A DNA stretch of 64,000 nt from Gnetum montanum (Eukaryota > Streptophyta > Gnetopsida > Gnetales > Gnetaceae): assembly GCA_015680685.1 (NCBI GenBank), contig MNCI01012739.1:69188-133187 (forward strand). The letters are read 5' to 3'. Within the stretch, counting starts at the first letter, position 1; each line of letters begins with the position of its first letter. The notes under the pieces are model-generated. The model had not been told where the DNA came from and ran no database searches. It saw nothing but the letters and a program-made list of their open reading frames with translations. Positions 23,650 through 35,967 of the stretch are shown piece after piece. The position numbers were made by a program, and so were the translations under genes.

Positions 23650-24420
23650 GGTACCAAATTAGTGGGCATAATTACAAAGGCAAGTAGAGGAGTTGCTTAC
23701 AAATGACTTCATGAAAGAATCTATTTCACCTTGTGGAATTCTAGTAGTGCTTGTTCCAAAGAAGGACAAAGATGAATGGAGGATGTGCATTGATTCTAGG
23801 ATTGTGAACATGATAACAATGGTATATAGGTTTTCTATTCTAAGGATGGATGATATCCTTGATATCCTTACTAATATAGAGGTATTTAGTAAAATTTATT
23901 TCAAGAGTGATTATTATCAAATTCGAATTAGACCTAGTGATGAATGAAAAAAGGCTTTGAAAACACCAAATGGATTGTTTGAGTGGTTGATGATGTCATT
24001 TGGTCTCATGAATGCAACTACTACATTTATCAGATTGATGCATGATGTACTCAAAAATTTGATTGGTAAGTGTTGTATTGTCTTCTTTGAAAATATTTTG
24101 GTGTATATCTCAAATGCAAAGGAGCACTTGGATCAATTACGAAAAGTGTGTCTAAAATTGGAGAAGGCACATTTGGTAATCAATGTGAAGAAAAGCAATT
24201 TCTTTAGAAGGGAAATCATATACTTGGGATATGTGGTTTCTAAAAATCAAATTTGGATAGAAGCTACTAAAGTAAGATCTATTAGGCATTGGCAAACTCC
24301 TAAGAATGTTGGGGATGTAAGATCATTGCTTGATTTAGTAATTTTTTATTGCAAGTTCATCAAAAATTTCAATGGTATTTCTTGACTTGTGTTTTCTTTG
24401 CTAAATAAGAATAAAGAATT
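23650..24420 (+). pseudogene. Chromovirus reverse transcriptase, all catalytic Asp lost
   Basis: Two open stretches (23693-23947 and 23957-24385) share one frame with a single stop between them where DEWKKA is expected. Motifs: SPCGILVVLVPKKD, WRMCIDSRIVN, PYRFSI-like VYRFSILRMDD, FSKIYFKSDYYQIRI (usual Asp is Tyr), LMMSFGLMNATTTF, and FFENILVYI (usual FDDIL; both Asp replaced). The thumb has KKSNFFRREIIYLGYVVS and FYCKFIKNF. Loss of all three metal-binding residues means old decay even though the frame is long. Confidence 0.85.
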
Positions 24421-25239
24421 CAAGTGGGAAGATGAAACCCAATGGAGATTTGACTTGTTGAAAGCAAAAATATCTAGTGAACTATTTCTTGTAATTTCAA
24501 ATTTCTAGAAGTGTTTTTAGATGGAGGTTAATGTAAGTGGAGTTACCATTGGTGGGGTACTTTCAAAATAAGGCAGGCCTATCATGCTAAATTTTCTATG
24601 TCATGCTAAATTTTCTTATAATAATGCTTTTCATGTTGGTATTGGTAAGAGCCAATTTGAAGTGAATTATGAATTTTTTCCAAAGCTACTAGATAATATG
24701 AAGATCTTCATGTACAAGTGAAGGAAAATTTGGAAGAAAAGACTAAAGAGAGAGTCCTCAAGAGGAATGAGGGCAAATAGAAGTCTTATTTTGCTATTGG
24801 TAACTTAGTTTGGGTATAGTTGAAGAAGAAGAGATTGAGAGGTATTAACTTTTACAAGTTGAAAGCAAAGAACATGAGTCCTTTTAAAATAAAGGCTAAA
24901 AGTAATGATAATTCTTTTGAGATTAATTTATCAAATGATGTTGAAATGTATTTTATATTTAATGTTTCAAATATTGTGCATTACAATTGACTAGTTGATG
25001 AGAAAACCTTACAAGATAGCATCGATGAGTTGAAGGGGGCTATTGATAAGTCCAAGGATTCAATGAAGAGAAAGGCTATCATACACAAGTGGAGAGAAGT
25101 TTCAAGTACTTGTGGAGTGAAGACGCATGAATATTTAATCCATTGGAAGGATCAATCCACTAATTATGTTGTATGGATCCATGAGACCAAACTTGATAAG
25201 TGGGGAATTACTTCTACCCCTACTTCCTTATTTACATGA
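24421..25239 (+). pseudogene. RNase H stub joined to integrase C-terminus and chromodomain
   Basis: RNase H begins FKWEDETQWRFDLLKAKIS and stops after GVTIGGVLSK, near 24570. The next readable block, FSYNNAFHVGIGKSQFEVNY (about 24612), is the end of an integrase core. The rest of RNase H, the zinc-binding region and the DDE residues are missing. The junction is marked by a direct repeat (TCATGCTAAATTTTCT at 24582 and 24600). Then come the GNLVWV block, MSPFKIKAK, and at 25118-25200 EYLIHWKDQSTNYVVWIHE, which fits a chromodomain (normally YLVKWKG...TWE). Confidence 0.75.
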
Positions 25240-25265
25240 GTTCACTTTTTGAAGGATAGAAGAGC

Positions 25266-26179
25266 TAGTGTAGGAATACCTCTTCTAATTCCCTTTTCTC
25301 TTCCCTATAGATGGCTTTTGAAGGATTTTACCTCTAAGAAGATGTCTTAGAGATCAAGGACACATCTTGGTTGAGAGTTAAAGTGCATAGGAGACATGTT
25401 GCAAGCTATGGAGATGTCTGGTCAAAGAGAAAGACATCTTGGAATATATGTCTTACTATTGAAAGAGATATCTCAAGAAATATATCCTAAAATCCATGAG
25501 ATGTCTCAAGGAAGACATCTCTACTATTGAGAAGGCATCTTAGCTTCTAGGAAAACATCTTCCACTAGAAGAATGTCTCATTTGAATAATGGATTTTTGT
25601 AGGAGACATCTTGGAAAAGCCAAAGATGATCTATATAACTAAGAAAACTTCCAAGTTGATAGTTCCAAAGCAAGAAACAATTGTAAAAGAGGAGAAAAAG
25701 ATAGAAATATCTTGGAATTTTTGATTTGGGTTTGAGAAAAGATTTCTTTGTCTCTTTTCTTCCATTTCTAATAAATATTGAATGTGTTTTTAGATGATCA
25801 TGAGGATATGTATCATAAGAGTACATGTGAAGAGTGCATTAGTGTGTATGTAGCTCTTGGTCAATTATGTGTGTTTTGGCTTGGTGTCTCTTGTGTACTT
25901 ATGTGTTTGGATCTCAATCCGAGGTTTGTGGGAGAGATCTCATTCAGTTATGTATTGCATTAAGAACAATCATTGTGTGGTTATAGAGCCTTATGCTTTG
26001 TAATGTCATTTGAGTATTTGTGAGTGGTTGATGATATTGTGGTTATGGAATCTTGTTGTAATCTTCTCATACACAAATTGAAGATAACTAGTTTTCTTTT
26101 TTTCCAACATATTAATTATTTTTCATAATATCTAAATTTAATGAGAATTGAAGGTTGAATTAATAGGGAACCTGCTCCA
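25266..26179 (+). mobile_element. 3' LTR of the chromovirus
   Basis: Starts TAGTGTAGGAATACC (TG changed to TA) and ends GGGAACCTGCTCCA; 914 bp. It matches the 5' LTR through the GACATCT repeats, GATCATGAGGATA, GTGTGTTTTGGC and ATTGAAGGTTGAATT blocks. It is followed by TTTCC. Confidence 0.85.
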
Positions 26180-26224
26180 TTTCCTCATCCAAAAGTGTGA
26201 TAATAATTTCATTTTCTAGGTCTT

Positions 26225-28330
26225 ATTATATGTTTTATGAATAAAATAATTATTTATAATAATCTCATATAAAACGTTGGAGTTAAAAGAAAAAATAGAT
26301 TTACCATCCTTTCAGAAAAGATATGGAAAAGCTTGATGCAAACTATTGTCAACTTTAAATAAATTATCAAGATCAAAAATTAATTTTTCAAAATATTTTT
26401 TCTTTATATTTAAACCATAGAGGATAGAAATATCCTTCCATGTAATTGATCTATCATGTATATAGAGATAGGAAATTGCAATGATAACAAAATTTGCTCC
26501 AAGTGATACACAAAATAGATGACTTAGTAGCTCAAGCTTCTTTTGTAAAAGAAAGCCACCATGGGCTAATTTGCTTAAAGCATATCTTCTAAAACTACAA
26601 TATGATTATAATTCTAATACTTACTAATCTTGTACCATGTCTTTCAAATTTCTTTAATAACTAAAGAACTAGAAATAGAAATGACCTAAGGAAAAAGAAG
26701 ATAATGAAAAAAGTTATCAAAAGACCAATTATTATCTTTTTGAGGTTTTCCTTGCATAAGTTTGTTTCTTAAAATGATTATCCACACATCATCTCCCTCA
26801 ATGCACACTTCATAATTCATTTTCTATGAGAAAAACACCCTAGTTATAATAATTAATGCAGCCAAGTCCTTCATCTTTCTTGGTACTAGTGTAAATATCC
26901 CAACCAACTTTAGAAAAACCTTTTCTATATTTCTTAGCTGATCAAAGAAACCAATGAATAATATGATTATTGCTATCATAAGAAGTTACTTAATAACTAA
27001 AACTTTATCAACAAGCATGAATATTTTTTTCTTTTTATTTATTAAGCTTCTTTTCAATTTTATCAATCATACAATTCCCCAAAATAGTAAGATTAGGCTC
27101 AAAAAAAAATATGTTCTTAACATTTTAAAGAAAAATTCTTTTTTTAAGATCTTCCAAGTCTTGAGAGTAACACACTCATAAATATTTCTATTATAAGAAA
27201 TAGTATATTTTTCTAATAGATATGAGAGCCAAATAATATATGGTAATCCTCCACTCTAGCTAATAGATATTGATATATTATTGAGAATAGTTAATCATAG
27301 AAAAAGAGGCATATGCAAAGTGCATGTTAAGTAATTTCATATCTTGGTTATCAATTTAGATTCACTTGATGATATTTCCTTATAGATCATAATGTAGACT
27401 ATGTAAAAGAAATTCTATTGTAATGATAAAAAGATAAGGAGATAAAGGATAATCTTGATGAATTAACCACTAAATCAAAAATTTGCATCAACTTAAGCAT
27501 TACCATTAATGAATAAGGCATGTACAAGATGAAGGAAATAATCATCAAATTTCAATTTATAGAGACCAGAAATAATAAAATTCCATTTAATATTATTGTA
27601 AGCTTTAACATAATCTATCTTAATAAAAACAATGTTCTAGTTAGTATCCGAAGTCCACTACATTCCCTTTCAAGCTATAATAACATTATTTATGCTATAT
27701 CTACCTTTAATAAAACCTATCTACTTAGGTCTAATGATATGTTCTATAACCTTTTGAATCCAGTAAGTCATATCTTCAATTAAAATTTTATAAGTATTTT
27801 TAAGAAAAATAATAAGCTTCCAATTACCAATATGTTGAGGAACTCCATTTTTAGGAAGAAGACGAAGTACAACTTTATTATTATTATTACCAAGAAAAAC
27901 TTTTTAATAGATTTTCAGAAATCATAAAAGATATCATCTTGAATAATGTCCTAATGCTTATTAAAAAATTTAACTTGAAAGCCATCAAATCCTAAAGCTT
28001 TACAATCTACTAAGCTAAAAGTCCATTATAATTTCTACTTCAAGAATGATTTCATATGCTTTTATTATAAGATGAGAAATGCGTGTATCACAATTCTTGA
28101 AGGTTTTCTTGGTAAAACCAAACCAAGAAGAAATAAAAGAAAAATGATTTGATAAAAAATTATTAATACTCTTTGGATCTATAATGATAGAATCATTTCT
28201 ATAAAGTGATTCCAATTTAGGTACTTAATCCTTTCTTTTAAGAAATTTAGAAAATTCCTTTCAAGGTTCACCTTTAATTTTTAGCTAGGACATGTGACTT
28301 TTAGTTAGAATACTTTTAGCTTCTAAAGCA
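26225..28330 (-). pseudogene. L1-type LINE reverse transcriptase, 5'- and gap-truncated
   Basis: Minus-strand blocks follow the non-LTR RT order: KALGFDGFQVKFFNKHWDI-like at about 27970-27905 (a stop stands at one W), GNWKLIIFLKNTYKI at about 27825, IGFIKGRYSINNVIIAWKG at about 27720 (interrupted by shifts), FIKIDYVKAYNNIKWNFI at about 27620, HFAYASFSM at about 27320 where FADD is expected, and FSKVGWDIYTSTKKDEGLG at about 26900. These fit plant L1 RT, its thumb and the C-terminal zf-RVT-like part. The active-site Asp pair is lost. The endonuclease domain would lie toward or beyond the N gap and was not recognised. No poly-A tail was seen at the 26180 side. Confidence 0.72.
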
Positions 28331-28802
28331 TCTTAACATTATTTAGCTAATAAACGTTAGACAAGGCTTTTTAAGTTTTAAAATCAAAGGAAGTTTGGTC
28401 TCAAAAAATTTATATTTTCTTAATAGATTCCTATAAGATCTTCTCTAACTTCATGTTTTTGCTTAGAAAATTTCTTTTCAAACCATCTTACATAATTTTT
28501 CATTCTACAAGTGGTTAGGTACTACTAATTAATCTAACTAATATCACTAGTAGATTTCTTTTTACTTTCCATAAAGACTAAAAAATATTTTTTCCACTAG
28601 GTCTTGTGAACATATTAGCATTCATATAGAAAAGCTCTTACTTTTGAAAGGAGAAAGAATTAATTTCAAAGAGAAACATGGTAACAAGAAAATTATCTAA
28701 TAAAGTAGCATTTCTATGGACTTTTACTTTACTTGTAGAATTTTGAAAAGAAACATTAGATATACAAAATCCATAAATTAGACAATAAATTCTATCATTT
28801 TC

Positions 28803-28966
28803 NNNNNNNNNNNNNNNNNNNNNNNNNNNNNNNNNNNNNNNNNNNNNNNNNNNNNNNNNNNNNNNNNNNNNNNNNNNNNNNNNNNNNNNNNNNNNNNNNN
28901 NNNNNNNNNNNNNNNNNNNNNNNNNNNNNNNNNNNNNNNNNNNNNNNNNNNNNNNNNNNNNNNNNN
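28803..28966. other. Assembly gap (164 N)
   Basis: Unresolved bases directly followed by an ATA trinucleotide run (28967-28986), which is probably why assembly failed here. A minus-strand open frame drawn across it is an artefact. Confidence 0.98.
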
Positions 28967-28987
28967 ATAATAATAATAATAATAATT
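28967..28987. repeat. (ATA)n microsatellite at gap edge
   Basis: Seven ATA-type units with an imperfect end; likely longer in the real genome. Confidence 0.8.
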
Positions 28988-31796
28988 AAAAAAATATTAA
29001 TATATAATAAAATAACATTGCTTTTTCCTAAATATTTGGCATGTACTAAAATGAAAAATGATCCTTGCAATGTCGTAATCCAAATGGCATAGATGATAAT
29101 TTCACATATATCATACTTTTTTATTTATTCATAAAAATATGTACATGGCTTACATATCTAAAAAAGTGTACAAGTTTCTATTTTACAAAAATTCAAAATA
29201 TATAAAAATTAGTTTTCAAGTTTATACGATCAATCTTATATAGAATTAATCCAACCTTCATTCCATGCCCCTCTTCTAATGTTTTCCTAGATACTTTGGG
29301 CTCTCTACGAGTTAGAATCCCTCAAATAAGAAAGAATATTTTATTTTCTTAATCATTGAGCATAAAAGTTTTGGGCTAAATGTCTTAGCATATAGGCTAG
29401 AAAAAGGTTTTTAATTAAATATTCAAAATTTTTTTAATGTCCAAAAATGCCATAAATTTTCCAAAAATCTAAATATTTTATATTTTATTTAGGAATCTCT
29501 CAATAATAGGTTTTGGTTATCCTCACTTCCAAAGGAATATGCTAACAAATATTGGAATAATCTAACTACTAACATCAAATTATCCTATTAAGTATTTAAT
29601 ATCTACAAATATCACAAAAATGCAAATAGTATATATTTTATCCAAGTATCTCTAAAGGATAGGTCTTGGTTACACTCACTACGAAAGGAATATACCAACA
29701 ACTCTTGGAATAACTTCACTACTAAAATTAGATTATTTTTATGATCCTAAAAGAGTCATTCATGTTTGAGTCTTGGTAATAGTCTTACTACTAACATCCT
29801 CAATGACCAAGGCATCCACATCATCAAAAGGATAAGTCTTAAACATGCCTCATCGCACACCACTAGACTCAACTATTCGATCCAACCCTTGTTTCCATGG
29901 GGGTTCCTATAAAAAATAGTTCACTACTACATGCAGATGGGAGCATCTAAAAGATTCGTCACTTCCATTACCAACTAAGCAAACCTAGTAACATATTTAT
30001 TATTGTATTATGTTACAAATCCAAAAGATTCCTAAAATAGGCAAAATTCCACAAAAATTCTTGCAAAATCTCATTTATATTAAGAACTAATCCAAAATAA
30101 CCATAAAACATCTAAAAACAAAATTGGACCAAGTTTCCACGCATTCTAGAAATTTACCAAAAAGATAAAAAATGGTCTATAAAAAATTAAAATACAAATT
30201 TCTATATAAAAATAAGCCTAACTTGACAAAAATTTGGTAGAGGCTCAACATAGTAATTAAAATCATAAAAGAATAATGAAGAACCATGAAGCGAGAGAAA
30301 GAGTATAAAATCTATAACAAAGTAGGGTAACTACATGAAAAGGAAAATAAAATAAACTTCTTTTTAGTGTTGCAAGGCCTTTCAAAATCTTCTTATTGTC
30401 TTTCTTTCCTACCTAAAAATGCTCACAATATACTTTCACTTTGTTCCAAATGTATATGCCAAAAACCTTATACAATCCATAATGAGATATACCATCGGGA
30501 AAAATCTATTTATAAGTAGAAGAATTACATGTAGTGTAACACATGGGCTTGATATATGTTCAAAAATAAAAGAAATGAGCTTATAATAGAAAAAACTAAG
30601 CTAAAATTAGCTTTGAAATGAAGAAACTAGATGAAAACTAATTTTTATTTTTATAAAACAAAAAACCTAATAACAATGAAAAAATGTGATGCAAATATTA
30701 TGCTTTTTATACTTTATGTGTATATATATACATTTTATACTATACTTACTTTTTGAACCAACTTTCTTACATTTTTTCTAAAAATTGATTTTGAATTATA
30801 TTTTTTTTTCTTTTTTGTTTCATAAGCTTAGTTTGTATTTTCTCTCTCCAACTAATACTTTGAGCTCCAAACACTCATAATAGACACATATAAACTCTAA
30901 ACTAAATTCCACTTGAACCTAAAAAATGCTTACCAAGTGCACTACCCAACCATATGCCAAAATCATATTTGAGCATCACCATCATAGTCATACAATTCAA
31001 ATGCTGAAACTTTTCGAGGATTTCTAACAAACTAAAATTGTGATATTTTTAGAACTATAACTCTAATTCTAATTCTAATGAACCAATGGTCAAATACTAT
31101 GTATGATACCATTCTAAGCTACTTCCTTAATAAAGTTAATTTATGTGATATTTAATTATCATTAAAAAAGAACTTAGAATTCTAGTTTAATGATAAAAAA
31201 TGATAAAAGGTATGGTCTGGGTAGGGTTAGTATCCAAATATTCCATGAATAGAGTATTATAGAATTAGATGTGCATAATACAGACTAAAATATGCATAAT
31301 TGAATGTCCATAAAGAATAAAATATACATAGCCAACTACTTGTAAAGGCATGATAACTAATAGAAACACACTTTTATGAATAATTAGATCGTAACATTTA
31401 ATCATAAAATATACTGAATATCTATGATTGAGCTTAAATATTTGTAAAAGCAAAGGATACAAAAATTTAGCAAAACATTCTTACAAGTAGATTATTTTCA
31501 CTTATGTAGGACAATAACAACAATAATAATAACATTAACAATAATCATGTAATCTTATTATTTAGTTAATAAAATTAAAACTATCCTATTAAAATGCACC
31601 TAATAGCATTAAAGAATTAAATAGATACATTAAATTAAACAATTAAACCTATGCAAATTTTAGGCTGTGACATCAACTATTTCATGAATTTCAAAAAAAA
31701 AAGTAATAGATGAATGAGTTATCATCTTCTAACTCTTTCTACTACAGAACATAAATCAAGAATTTTTTCATCATCAACAACTATGAAGTAAAAGAT
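28988..31796. other. AT-rich stretch without recognisable gene
   Basis: Nothing above short spurious frames. TACTTCCAAAGGAATATGCT-like phrases recur near 29530 and 29680 (CTCACTTCCAAAGGAATA, then CTCACTACGAAAGGAATA), suggesting a weak internal duplication. The last five bases AAGAT are the left target copy of element 2. Confidence 0.45.
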
Positions 31797-32428
31797 TGAT
31801 GAGCAGTGATATCACATCCGCCCCTGCAATATCGCGTACGCGATATCGCAGCCCGCTGTCATGCCTCTAAATAAGAGGCGGCTTTCTCTTGTCCACACAT
31901 CTAGATTTAGACCCTTAGCCAAACTATAGCAGTTTTACCATTCCAGAGTTAGAATAATTTCCATGTGCCCACAGTAGGAGTCTTAAAGTGAACGAATCTT
32001 TATTCGAGCAAATTGTACCTGAGCACACATTCGTGTATGGCAATAAAGACGAACTTTCTGATAAACCTTGTAGCATGTGGACTAAGCTAAATAGGAATTA
32101 ATTATTGTTAATTATTTAAATGCTTTCCTAGATAATTAATCTCTCTCAACCCTTGACTCTCCTAGTAAAGTTCATTCAGTACAACCGCTTCAAGCACNTC
32201 CCTATTAGCGTAAAGACATTAAAAGACAAAAGATATAAAAATCATATACCTCAAGCTTACTTAACCATACAACCATGACAATACAAGTAAGTTTGGGAAG
32301 ACATCAATTAATTAACCTTAAGTGTTCTATTAAGGCACATGAGCACTTAGTCCTTGCAGTTCGACTGGATGGCACGTGAGATGCTCATATTCATATGGTT
32401 GAGTGTAGGGGTACCTCGCCACTCATCA
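31797..32428 (+). mobile_element. 5' LTR of element 2 (collapsed by an N)
   Basis: TGATGAGCAGTG to CCACTCATCA, 632 bp with an N at 32198. It has a perfect 18-bp palindrome at 31829-31846, a damaged TATA (CTCTAAATAAG), the conserved R block (AGTTAGAATAATTTCC, TTATTCGAGCA) at 31946-32020, and AATAAA at 32042-32047. Compared with the 854-bp LTR at 49116, about 220 bp between CAAGCAC and CCCTATTAGC is missing at the N. Confidence 0.9.
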
Positions 32429-32449
32429 TTAGCACCATTGCTAGGGACT
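32429..32449 (+). other. Primer-binding site, tRNA-Asp type
   Basis: TTAGCACCATTGCTAGGGAC begins right after the LTR; 13 of 18 core bases fit the tRNA-Asp complement and the five mismatches are transitions. Confidence 0.78.
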
Positions 32450-32574
32450 TAGTTGTTTGTGCGCTACGTAGAACATAGGAGATCATTCATATCATTGGGA
32501 TGCTAGAACGAACCCTTAGGGTTGATCAAAGGAAAAATAAGATAACAGTAAATGGCACATCGAATAAGACAAAA

Positions 32575-35095
32575 ATGTCTTCTTCTTCGCACAAAAGCAC
32601 TTCACCGCCTAGGACTCACACAAGAGACAGTCAACGGCACAACACACATAACCAAGATCCGTCAGTGCCCCAACAATTCTGTGTCGTATATATTCATCAT
32701 GATGAATATGTACTCGACTTTACCTTTATTCTCCATCAAGATGAACAAATGCGTTGGAGAGACTTGGAGGGTAACATAGTATTGCCTCCAGATCGAGCAG
32801 TCCCCAACATGCTCCTTCGTGCTCTTGCACAAATAGGCATGTCACAGTTATACGTAGAATACGTTGCATGCGATTATGACACAAGGGATTACCATCCCAT
32901 AGAAGCACAATGTCAAAGGGACTTGCGACAGGAGAGATACTATACATCATTGAAGGGCAAAGGACCCCATAGCGCTCCACCTATCTTAAGCAAAATTGTG
33001 GGTGGTGAACCTATTTCAACAAGTTCACCACCAAATGATGTTCCCCCTCCTAACGATAATCAGGAGGTGGTGTATCAAAACCTCCACTCCATAATTCACA
33101 ACCCTAGTTCTAATCTCCATGAACATCAAGTGTTCAACAAGGGAACACAAACACATGATAAGGGTGGGTAGTCTGATCATAATCACGATCGAGGCTAAGA
33201 CCATCAAAGAGAAGGTAGGAAACATTGTCATGGCAATGGTTCCCCTTCTCCTTCACCTTCATCATCACATTCACCCTCTCCTTCAGTGTTAGGACACAGT
33301 CATAAGGAACCTAACCGTGTGGATAAAGATAAGCAAAGTGAGAAACCTTGACGAGAGAGTCAGGAACAAGGACGAGGGAATTCTAGAGAATCACGACATG
33401 GAAGAAGGGAGAGTAGGGAACCATGTAGACATCACAGATGCTATGAAAGAAATGACCACAAAAAACCCCTACTTGCAACTCGAAGCATGTTAGACATCAC
33501 AGAGGCTATAAGAATTCCCACAAGGCACTAAAAAGACAGCAGGATCAAGAGGTTAGACATGAATAATATCCCACGATTTGAGGGGGGATATAATGCTGAT
33601 CCTCATAACCACTTACAAGCATTTCAAGATGCATGTGCCTTTCCAAACATTGAGAACGAATGGAAAAAGCTAAAGTTGTTCCCAAGGACACTAGTAAAAG
33701 AAGTAGAAAGCTGGTACCGGTCCTTAGAGAACAGGAATCCATTCAAAGATGGAGTACAATGCTAGAACTATTTAATGATAAGTATCAAATGTACTCCTGA
33801 GTGTCCAACCTACAAAATAAAATCCAAGGATGGAAGTAAGGAACTCATGAACCCTTGGATGTTTCCATGGGCCAATATTATGCACTGCTACATCATTGCC
33901 TAGGCCATGGTTACTCGTAGCAGGATCAACTACACCATCTCGTAGATGGACTTAGGCATGAAACTAGGAAGACCCTTGGAACGTATGCCCAAGGGAGATT
34001 ATTAGAGCTTAGGTCCCATCAGGTCCATAGATTGCTAGAGCAAGTAGCTAAGGAAGAAGGGGAGCTACGTAAGAGAGAAAGTGTAGAAGAGTACAACCAC
34101 GATCCTTCCCTCTGAAAAAGGGGAGTGAGATTCTGTGAGGAGGAGGAAGAGTCACCACTCGAAGAGATGGTGCATAGGAAAACCTTGCCACTCCAAAAAT
34201 TAACAACAGAAGTGTCGGTGAAGGTAGACCAAATGTGGGACTCCCTAGATAGTAGATTTGAAACCATTCTTAAAATTGTAGAGGAGTCTAAGGAGCGAGG
34301 TAGTGACTATGAAAAAAGAAAAAGAGGGATTTGGACCATGCACGTAACAAAGGTAAGGGTAAAATGGCCATCACCGAAGAGGTTGTGGATTTTGATACGG
34401 AAAATGACAGTGGCTTTGAGATATGCCAGTATGACCATCCTAAGGGATGTTGCCCAGTAATCTTACATCTGTAAGAGTCTAGGGTGTATGCGCTTAACCC
34501 ATGACTTAACAAACGGCAAGCACCCTGATAGTTACCTTATCCCCAAGGTAACCCGAGGCAGTTCCACCAACCATTAAAGTATTATCCCAATGGAACTCCA
34601 CCATAGCCTATTGAGCAACACCAGCAGTGGCAATACCCACAGTCATGGGGGATGCCACCGCCAAGGCAACAATACCCTTACCAGCAACCAGATCCATATG
34701 GCTATTATGTGTAGCAGCCAATCTCTCCATGTGACTCTGTTGGTCATGTGACACCACAACGTCACTACCAAGCTCAGGAGTATTATAGGACTCCTTCTCC
34801 TGGGAGAGACAACCCACAAACATACCATCCTCCAAACCCATCTGCAACTCTCACACCAATAGTTCCATTACCACCTACTCCAGAAATGCAAGGGGAACTC
34901 CCCACTCAACCACAGCAACACAATGCTACAAGTGCTATAAACCTTCAACCCACTAATGGTTATGACAACCATACAAAGAGAAGACCTTTCTTCAGAATCA
35001 ACAGTCCAACCAAGCTCTCACAACCACAAGAAGTTGAGCCTTTGAACGCTCCTCCATCAAATAAGGCTTCAGAGCTCCCTTCAAATCAAAAATAG
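32575..35095 (+). pseudogene. gag: Element 2 gag, three-frame, lightly decayed
   Basis: Start MSSSSHKS is conserved with three other copies; the upstream in-frame ATG at 32500 lies in the leader. The first 200 codons are open (DEYVLDFTFILHQDE, GNIVLPPDRAV). The charged linker follows, then RLDMNNIPRFEGGYN (about 33550), HLQAFQDACAFPNIENEWKK and FPRTLVKEVESWY. A frameshift near 33735 and another near 34320 move the frame; 34125-34460 and 34748-35095 continue it. The knuckle reads FEICQYDHPKGCC (first Cys lost, about 34415). The C-terminal part is Q/P/Y-rich. Gag function is packaging of RNA. Confidence 0.8.
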
Positions 35096-35229
35096 AGCTC
35101 AACACACACGATTATGTTAACACATGTCGTCACTGATTAGATTAAGGAGGGCCACCTTCCCAAGAAATTCTCTGATCTTGTAAATCCTTTAATCTATCTC
35201 CAAGTCGTAGGAATGAACCATGTAAAGCT

Positions 35230-35607
35230 CTTCTAGACTCAGGTTCTAGATTCAACTTAATATCACAAGAGATGTATAAATCTTGGAACCTACCTCCACT
35301 AAAGAAGAGCAATATTTGCTTAGAGTTGGCTGACCAGTCCATCATTGTTCCCTTGGGACTGGTGGAGGACATCATTACCACTGTGTGTGGGTGGTCATAC
35401 CTAGCTGATTTCCTAGTGATACAAGTAAACAATGACAAAGGGGACTTCCCAATAATAATGGAAAGGGCATGGCTAAGTACCATAAACGCATGCCTAGGAA
35501 TCCGTAATCTTTCACTGGAAATATCTAAGGAAAACACTTTTGGGAAGATCAAGAGGAAGAAATTTCCATGCATCACATACAGTGATACAAGGTGTGATTG
35601 CGTATAG
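35230..35607 (+). CDS. Element 2 retropepsin domain, intact active site
   Basis: ALLDSGSRFNLIS carries an intact DSG (GAC at 35236-35238). Then LPPLKKSNICLELADQS, GLVEDIITTVCGWSY, DKGDFPIIMERAWLS and LSLEISKEN. The frame joins gag by a one-base loss in the GTAGGAATGAACC stretch (other copies have GTTGGGAATGAACC). An open stretch of 111 codons runs to a TAG near 35607, and a further open part (35707-35967) contains the CMEPTGGPTC linker. It is a domain of a broken polyprotein, not a stand-alone gene. Confidence 0.75.
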   Translation, partial: LLDSGSRFNLISQEMYKSWNLPPLKKSNICLELADQSIIVPLGLVEDIITTVCGWSYLADFLVIQVNNDKGDFPIIMERAWLSTINACLGIRNLSLEISKENTFGKIKRKKFPCITYSDTRCDCV

Positions 35608-35706
35608 GAATGTTCAATATCACCTACATGCAACCGATGTGACCAAGAGATTAACATACAAAAGTGCCTATATGTAGCAACCACACAACAAGAAGACACC
35701 CAGTGG

Positions 35707-35967
35707 TTGATAGCTGATCAAGAGAGAAGCTCACCAATGTGCATGGAACCAACTGGGGGACCAACTTGTACCCACATCGAAAGCATAGATGCACTGGAGC
35801 ACGAGTGTCGCCAACTTCCAACCCTTAACCTGAAAACATCAATAGGTGGAAGCTGGGAACTCCTAAAAACTTCAAACAAGCACTCCAATAAAAGATTCCT
35901 AGTTAATGTGCAACAGACCAAACCTTACCATGAATCTAGAATGATCAATGCATGTTACACATCATAG
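35707..35967 (+). pseudogene. Deletion junction: PR-RT linker fused to integrase tail
   Basis: The frame starts in the linker (CMEPTGGPTC, SWELLKTSNKHS), equivalent to 10680-10810 of element 1. It then switches at about 35885 to LVNVQQTKPYHE, equivalent to the integrase end LVNIQHVKPFHE of element 1 at about 13590. About 2.7 kb of RT, RNase H and integrase is missing between the two. The minus-strand copy at 45614-45814 has the same left edge (SWALLRNSNRHS). Confidence 0.75.

Larger units (their letters stand above)
20698..26179 (+). mobile_element. Chromodomain-type Gypsy element with internal deletion
   Basis: 5,482 bp bounded by TTTCC (20693-20697) and TTTCC (26180-26184), a perfect 5-bp target duplication. 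LTRs are 20698-21606 and 25266-26179. Inside are gag, a protease region, RT, a stub of RNase H, the C-terminal end of integrase, and a chromodomain-like end. The tRNA-iMet-type primer site and the chromodomain identify a chromovirus, a different lineage from the other Gypsy elements here. The middle of RNase H and integrase is missing, so it is non-autonomous as well as decayed. Confidence 0.88.

Noticed and set aside
25578-25963. Open frames in the chromovirus 3' LTR (82 codons minus, 61 codons plus)
   Set aside because: They lie in LTR sequence and are not conserved as frames in the 5' LTR.
28795-29070. Minus-strand frame of 91 codons
   Set aside because: Most codons are unknown bases of the assembly gap.
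35142-35699. 185-codon minus-strand open frame
   Set aside because: It is the antisense of the element 2 protease region, whose plus-strand frame has clear DSG and family blocks.
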